The notes below the pieces were generated by a model. The model was not told the origin of the DNA and ran no database searches. It saw only the letters and a list, made by a program, of their open reading frames with translations. Positions 59,213 through 64,000 of a stretch of 64,000 nt of DNA are shown one piece after another (the first letter of the stretch is position 1; the number at the start of each line of letters is the position of its first letter). Made by a program: the position numbers and the translations under genes. Source of the stretch: Gordionus sp. m RMFG-2023. Its lineage: Eukaryota > Nematomorpha > Gordioida > Chordodea > Parachordodidae. Location of the stretch: NCBI RefSeq assembly GCF_954871325.1, contig NC_088775.1, forward strand, positions 67,185,561 through 67,249,560, read 5' to 3'.

Positions 59213-59547
59213 CTAGGAGATAAATAGTTTCTAGATATTTTTATAATCAAATTGTTTCCATTGTTAATATTTTTTCCCGGTAAATTTGTTAAAGTTATCG
59301 CTATCATTCATTATTAATGGTTGGGGTAAATGTTCATCAAGATTAGATCGATATTCAAGCGGGTTGTAGAATTCTTTTCGGGGCAACTTTTAAATAATAT
59401 TTAATTTTTTAACTTAAAATTAATTTAAACATAACTAAAAAGGAGACCACAAACACAATAATTAAAATCTATTTATTCTTGTTACAGCTAGAAAAGAAAT
59501 TAAGCGGTTTGACTTGGCCTCCCATTATTCAATTATATTTTTCTTAT

Positions 59548-59757
59548 TTATATTACTTTGTTACAAATATCTTCGATATGATTGTAGTACTCGTGAAACG
59601 ATTCATCTTCAAACATATCGTAAAGTAGCATGTCATCTCCTATTTTTGGCATATATATCTCCTCGCTGAGAGCTTGTTTCATCAGTAAAGTGTTATTATA
59701 TGATGGTAAGACAATGAAGAATAGTTTTAGACCGTGTTTCCTTGTAAATATTATCAT
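59548..59757 (-). CDS. unrecognised ORF, possible last exon of the minus-strand gene
   Basis: Sixty-nine codons from ATG at 59757 to TAA at 59548. The latter half is acidic and gene-like (MPKIGDDMLLYDMFEDESFH). I do not recognise a family. It lies just downstream of the candidate exons at 59822-60294 on the same strand. It could be a further exon joined by splicing between about 59830 and 59757, or a separate ORF. Confidence 0.35.
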   Translation of the reverse strand: MIIFTRKHGLKLFFIVLPSYNNTLLMKQALSEEIYMPKIGDDMLLYDMFEDESFHEYYNHIEDICNKVI

Positions 59758-59821
59758 TAATTATTAATAAATTTTCTTTTTTAAATATGAAATTTGTCGG
59801 CTAAAAAAATTATTAAAAAAT

Positions 59822-60294
59822 TTACAATAGATCTTGTCCTTTACATTGCCTATTAGAGTCACATTCATATTCTACCACCATAGCATTGTTCTAAAATTAA
59901 ATTTAAAACATTACCATTTTTAAAATCACTTTTCTCCTCAGATATTGGCATAGAGCTGCAAATGCTTTTCTATTGTTTTCTAACTCATTCCAATCTAATT
60001 TCCAGTTGTAAGTTGGAAAGATTGTAAACGACTTTTGGTGAAATAGTTTAAAACATAAGTATAATGAAAATAATTTACATCCCCGAATATCACAGATTCA
60101 CACAATCCTCCCTGATTAATTAAAGCCACCATTTTAAACATTTGTATATCATTTTCGGGGCAAATCGATTTTGCATTCTTTATGTTGGGCATGTTAAATT
60201 TCATATTGGATGATCTAGCATATAGTTTTTTGGATAATGGCTTTTGGTCAAGTAATTTATTCTGGTAATTATTTATTAAAGTTAAATTATTCAT
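59822..60294 (-). CDS. unrecognised multi-exon gene candidate, convergent to DPH7
   Basis: Exon 1 runs from ATG at 60294 to 60079 (72 codons; KMVALINQGGLCESVIFGD at its end). A 47-bp intron (60078-60032, GTAAAT to AAAAG) leads in phase 0 to exon 2 (60031 to about 59915; FTIFPTYNWKLDWNELEN, AFAALCQYLRRK). Exon 2 can end at an in-frame stop shortly after, or skip 24 bp (GTAATG to TTTTAG) into another open stretch ending near 59822 (MVVEYECDSNRQCKGQ). The protein text looks real, not random, but no family comes to mind. The gene points towards the DPH7 3' end, about 670 bp away or less. Confidence 0.45.
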
Positions 60295-60300
60295 GAATTA

Positions 60301-60812
60301 CTCTTGAATTTGGTTTACATAATTTTTATGTTGATTAGACATAAGTCCCTTAGTTCGTTCTTTTAAGGTTTATAGAGTGACACTATTTTATTACTAATCC
60401 ACTCACTTAACTAACATATATTTTTTTGTCTTTTGTGATATAAAATTATAGTTTAATTTTATTGGAAAATGCACATTATATTTGTGATCTATAAACGTTA
60501 AGTGCTTTCTCTGCAAATTGAACTTATGAATAAAATTTAAGAAAACGTAAGGATAAAATAAAAATGTTTTATTTTCTGGAATAATGTATATGGGAAGAAT
60601 TTCCCTTGCTCCATCATATTTGATTTAAATTAAATTATTCAACCTGCTAAATAAGAATAGCATCCATAGTCTCATGTTGCATTAAAATTATTTTATAAAG
60701 AAACTGGTATTCCATATATTTGATTTAACAAACCATTCAAAGATAGAGGAATAATCAAATTAAGAACGAATTATAATTATTTAGAGGCATCCATCAAAAA
60801 ACAATATCCTTC
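60301..60812. other. AT-rich intergenic stretch
   Basis: No recognisable gene or repeat. It is the possible promoter side of the minus-strand gene candidate. Confidence 0.4.
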
Positions 60813-60820
60813 GGTAAAAC

Positions 60821-61515
60821 TAGGGGTGTACCGATACCACTTTTTGGAGGCCGATCCGATCCGATATTTCAGATATTAAATTGATATCGGCCGATAACCG
60901 ATCCGATATCATATCTAATTTTGTATTCCGCAAAGATACCGGTTTTAATTTTTAATATACTTTTTATTAGTACAACATCTATAATTTTACTATACCATAA
61001 CATATGTCATTTAAATATATTATAATGGTCAGTTATAGTTTATATTCAATTCAATTGCTATTATTTATATAAGAAGTAATAACATTAATCTATTTACATA
61101 ATTAGTAATAAAAAAATATATTATGAAATTTGAAATTATTATTTAAAATTAATATATCGAAGATTTCTTTTTATATCAGAGATATGTCGGCGGTGATGGG
61201 GACTGTTAATATCACTAGCATCACTAAAAACAGATACTGAAGAGATTAATGAACACTTTTTTAAACAGAATGCGAAAAAAAATAACTATATTGCAGAATG
61301 TTTATTAACTAATTATTTCTATTTAAAAAATTAAACATAAAAATGTATTTCGATTTTATTTATAAAAATAAATGGTTTTTTAGATATAACTTTTTTTAAA
61401 TTTTGTTAAAAGCGCCATTTTATATCGGATCGGAAAATTTTATAATATTTGCCGATAACCGATATTTTAAAATGAGCGAAATATCGATCCGATATAAAAT
61501 ATCGGTACATCCCTA
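60821..61515. mobile_element. 695-bp hAT MITE
   Basis: The ends TAGGGGTGTACCGATA and, inverted, TAGGGATGTACCGATA are flanked by GGTAAAAC (60813-60820) and GTTAAAAC (61516-61523), an 8-bp duplication with one mismatch. Subterminal GATCCGATAT and CCGATAACCGATC words recur in both orientations. The interior is AT-rich and non-coding. Confidence 0.9.
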
Positions 61516-61523
61516 GTTAAAAC

Positions 61524-61724
61524 CTAAAAAAAGGAAAGAAATAGAAAAACAAAAGTAATTACAAGTCATAATTTTACAGTGGAACAAGTTGCATTAGTTA
61601 ACAAAAAAGTATGTTTACAAATTCCGGAGGCCGCCATCCCCACGGGTAAGTTGTAAAGGTTGATCAATTCAAATTTTGGCAAAAATTTTTAAATATATTT
61701 GTAAGAAACAAATGCAAATAATTG
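61524..61724. other. short unassigned stretch
   Basis: Contains an open + strand piece (VEQVALVNKKVCLQIPEAA) near 61577-61650 with no recognisable family. It may be a fragment of a decayed transposon interrupted by the MITE at 60821-61515. Confidence 0.25.
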
Positions 61725-61732
61725 GCCCCAAT

Positions 61733-61946
61733 TAGTGTTGTTAAAAGGCTCGTTTTGAGCCGATTTTTAAAAACGGCGAACTCAATAATTTAGCCAGAAA
61801 AGTATTGCCCGAGATTTCGCTAATTTATGTCTAGACCTTTGTGCCATCTATGAGCAAAATCTTCATGCTTGCGTAATATTATTCTGGATAAAATATTGAG
61901 TTAGCCGTTTAAAAATCGACTCAAATTGAGCCATTTAACAATACTA
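61733..61946. mobile_element. 214-bp hAT MITE
   Basis: TAGTGTTGTTAAA at the left and its near complement TTTAACAATACTA at the right form inverted ends extending for about 50 bp (GGCTC, CGATTTTTAAA, AACTCAATA). The flanks are GCCCCAAT (61725-61732) and GCCTCAAT (61947-61954). The termini resemble those of the larger hAT at 44149-49125 (CAGAGTTGTTAAA). Confidence 0.9.
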
Positions 61947-61954
61947 GCCTCAAT

Positions 61955-62874
61955 CTGGGGTCGGGCAGTAATGAAACATATTTCATTAGTAAAAGTTACA
62001 TTGTGAATTACATTTTTAGAATGCCGTAAATTTTTTTAAATAGTTAAAAATTAAAATATATTTTGTAACAAATATCAAAATAAATTAAATGATTTAATCA
62101 CGGGTACGCGTGCTGGATCGTATAGTTTAAATTATCAATTATTCTATTTAACTATTGTAATCATTTACAAAATACAGCAAATTAGTAAGAAGTACCAATT
62201 GAAAAAACTCGGCCCTGTCGTAAATTTATTGTGGGGTCGATCCGGAAATTTAGGACATCTGTAGGTTTCCAATTAAAATATTAAAGTGAATAATTGGTAA
62301 TTATTTCGATTACTTTTTTCCCAATCTGTAAACCAAATGTATTGAATACGTAAATCATATAAGAACAACCTCAATGAAGTAAATAAGAGTAATTTAAATA
62401 TGAAATCGCTAAGTCCCCCGATATTTCAATAATAGTAGAATATTTTTCTTATCAAAAAACTGCTTTGCAGTCAACATCTTAAGCAAAAAAAATTAAATTG
62501 TTTGTAAGCGATCCTTCCTTTTATATTGTATCTATAAATTAAGGAAACATCTTTATTTTAATTTCCATATCCGCTCAATTTATTTTATTTTGCAGGTTTA
62601 ATTAATTAACCGAGCAATAAAATCGAGACATTTTTAAGCGAACCAGAAGAATTTCTTCTCTGACAGAAAAGGGAGATAGAAACTCTCAAATACAATTATG
62701 ATTCCATCTTGGAAACTCAGTTTAAAAATAGTTGACCCTTATATTTTATTTGTTTATAAATATATTTTATATTATTCTAATTTCTCTTAAATTAAATTTA
62801 TTTATTTAAGTAGTCTACAATAGGAATTATTAGTGCTGTAGTCCTAAAATTTGCGGCGAGTGCATAATATTACT
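61955..62874. other. AT-rich stretch without recognisable features
   Basis: No gene, RNA or repeat recognised. Confidence 0.4.
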
Positions 62875-63180
62875 CTAAATAAAATAGTAGGCTGGCATGG
62901 CTGAATTTTTGAAATGCATGTACATGGCCTCAGTTATTCCAAACTGACTTAACAGTATGTAGACTGCTAGACACCCATCGTACATCAAGTACCCTACCAA
63001 TCTTCTGAAACTGAATGTCAATTCAGACGCTATTTGATTTAATGCCTTTTGATTTTTGTTAAACTTGCTATATAAACTATATTTTATTTCAATAAAGGCA
63101 AAGGGGTGGCATGTCATCGCGTCGCTTATTTTACAAACATATTTAACGCCTATATCACTTTTTATTGTATTGGAAATCAT
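62875..63180 (-). CDS. unrecognised 101-codon ORF
   Basis: ATG at 63180 to stop near 62875. The composition is balanced and protein-like, with CHPFAFIEIKYSLYSKF, LTFSFRRLVGYLMYDG and CLAVYILLSQFGITEAMYM; the last part is hydrophobic and could be a membrane helix. No family is recognised. It could be an exon of a host gene or a transposon remnant. No clear splice partners were found on either side. Confidence 0.35.
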   Translation of the reverse strand: MISNTIKSDIGVKYVCKISDAMTCHPFAFIEIKYSLYSKFNKNQKALNQIASELTFSFRRLVGYLMYDGCLAVYILLSQFGITEAMYMHFKNSAMPAYYFI

Positions 63181-64000
63181 TTTTATACAATACCAGGGTA
63201 GGATCGTCGTATATAGTTTTTAATAATCAATTAAAATAGGGAAGGGTTAGTTTTTGAATTAAAAATGTACATTTACATTATTATACTACCATTTTGTTTA
63301 TAAAATATTTTATAATGTTTATTTCATAGTAAAAGATATCAATATGATAAGATACCATTATAAAAAATATTTGGATATTTTGGAAGGAGATCGCCGTGCC
63401 TCCTACATTTTTTGAAAATTTCTAGCGGCGACATGTTAAATTTTTTTGTAAAATCGGCGGGCACCATTTAAAAAGTTTTATTTTACAATTTACAAAGCAT
63501 TGAAGTTGCGTAACTTAACGCATGTATTTTGATTTAATATATAATTTAGCCATAGTACTTTTATCTATTTTTTGAATATTAAAAATATAGCCAAATACAT
63601 TGGTTATAGAATTTCTTGTTTGTCCACCCTTTATGTGAACCTTACGAAGAAAACAGAATATTATTTACAATTATGTACATATATTTCATTGTGTAAAGTA
63701 TTTTCCAATTTTAGCATGTTATTATGATAATCACATTTCAAAATTAAGCCTGCTTGATCTAATGAAATTAAAATATATCGGGTAATATTATAACATATTT
63801 ACCTTCTTTCAGGAGTCTTATATATACATATTCTTTTTCACTTCCCAAAAAGTTATGCAACCATTGTTTGAAATGATTTCTTAAACATACGGAATCTAAT
63901 ATTTATATAAAATATTTATGATTTAATTATAATATAATCGTATAAAATAAGATTGAGGGGAAAGTAGCGTTACTTTCTCGTTAGTTTTAGATATCGTTGC
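63181..64000. other. AT-rich stretch without recognisable features
   Basis: No gene, RNA or repeat recognised to the end of the window. Confidence 0.4.

Overview
The window is nuclear DNA from an AT-rich, repeat-dense eukaryote, most probably an invertebrate animal. The transposon set (hAT, pogo, piggyBac, Mutator-like, Ginger, RTE-like and RLE-type LINEs, a tRNA-derived SINE and Gypsy) is animal-like, and host introns not invaded by transposons are only about 41-116 bp. The species cannot be named from this sequence alone.

One host gene is recognised with good support: DPH7 (diphthine methyl ester hydrolase, WD40) on the + strand. Its seven exons (22810-23564, 50355-50726, 58954-59153) keep splice phase and give 1,086 coding bases, 361 residues. 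Four introns are 41-116 bp, but intron 4 is 26,790 bp and intron 6 is 8,227 bp, both filled with nested transposons. Convergent to its 3' end is an unrecognised minus-strand gene candidate (59822-60294, perhaps reaching 59548). Another unrecognised minus-strand ORF lies at 62875-63180.

Layout. 1-7.5 kb: a hAT-like copy holding a broken Gypsy piece, a second broken Gypsy holding a hAT MITE, and a truncated RTE-like LINE. 8.1-9.5 kb: a ~118-bp satellite. 9.9-15.8 kb: a TA-flanked inverted-repeat element (A) interrupted by a second inverted-repeat element (B) whose arms are 14-bp minisatellites and whose core carries a pogo MITE. 16.4-19.0 kb: two tandem-repeat blocks. 19.7-22.1 kb: a Gypsy fossil split by a hAT element with a perfect 8-bp target duplication. 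22.8-23.6 kb: DPH7 exons 1-4. 23.9-50.35 kb (intron 4): piggyBac; a Ginger element rearranged into a large inverted repeat and holding an LTR element and a Mutator-like element (itself holding a Gypsy fossil); a second Ginger with introns and an OTU domain, holding a hAT, a SINE and MITEs; and a stack of MITE > hAT > RLE-type LINE > pogo. 50.7-58.95 kb (intron 6): a hAT element interrupted by a 4.8-kb foldback-like element whose arms are arrays of a ~300-bp satellite. 59-64 kb: gene candidates and two hAT MITEs.

The most unusual theme is a class of large foldback-like elements whose inverted arms are tandem arrays (14-bp units at 11.2-15.3 kb, ~300-bp dimeric units at 51.8-56.6 kb). In the second case the element terminus itself resembles part of the satellite monomer, which suggests that the satellite grew out of the transposon end.
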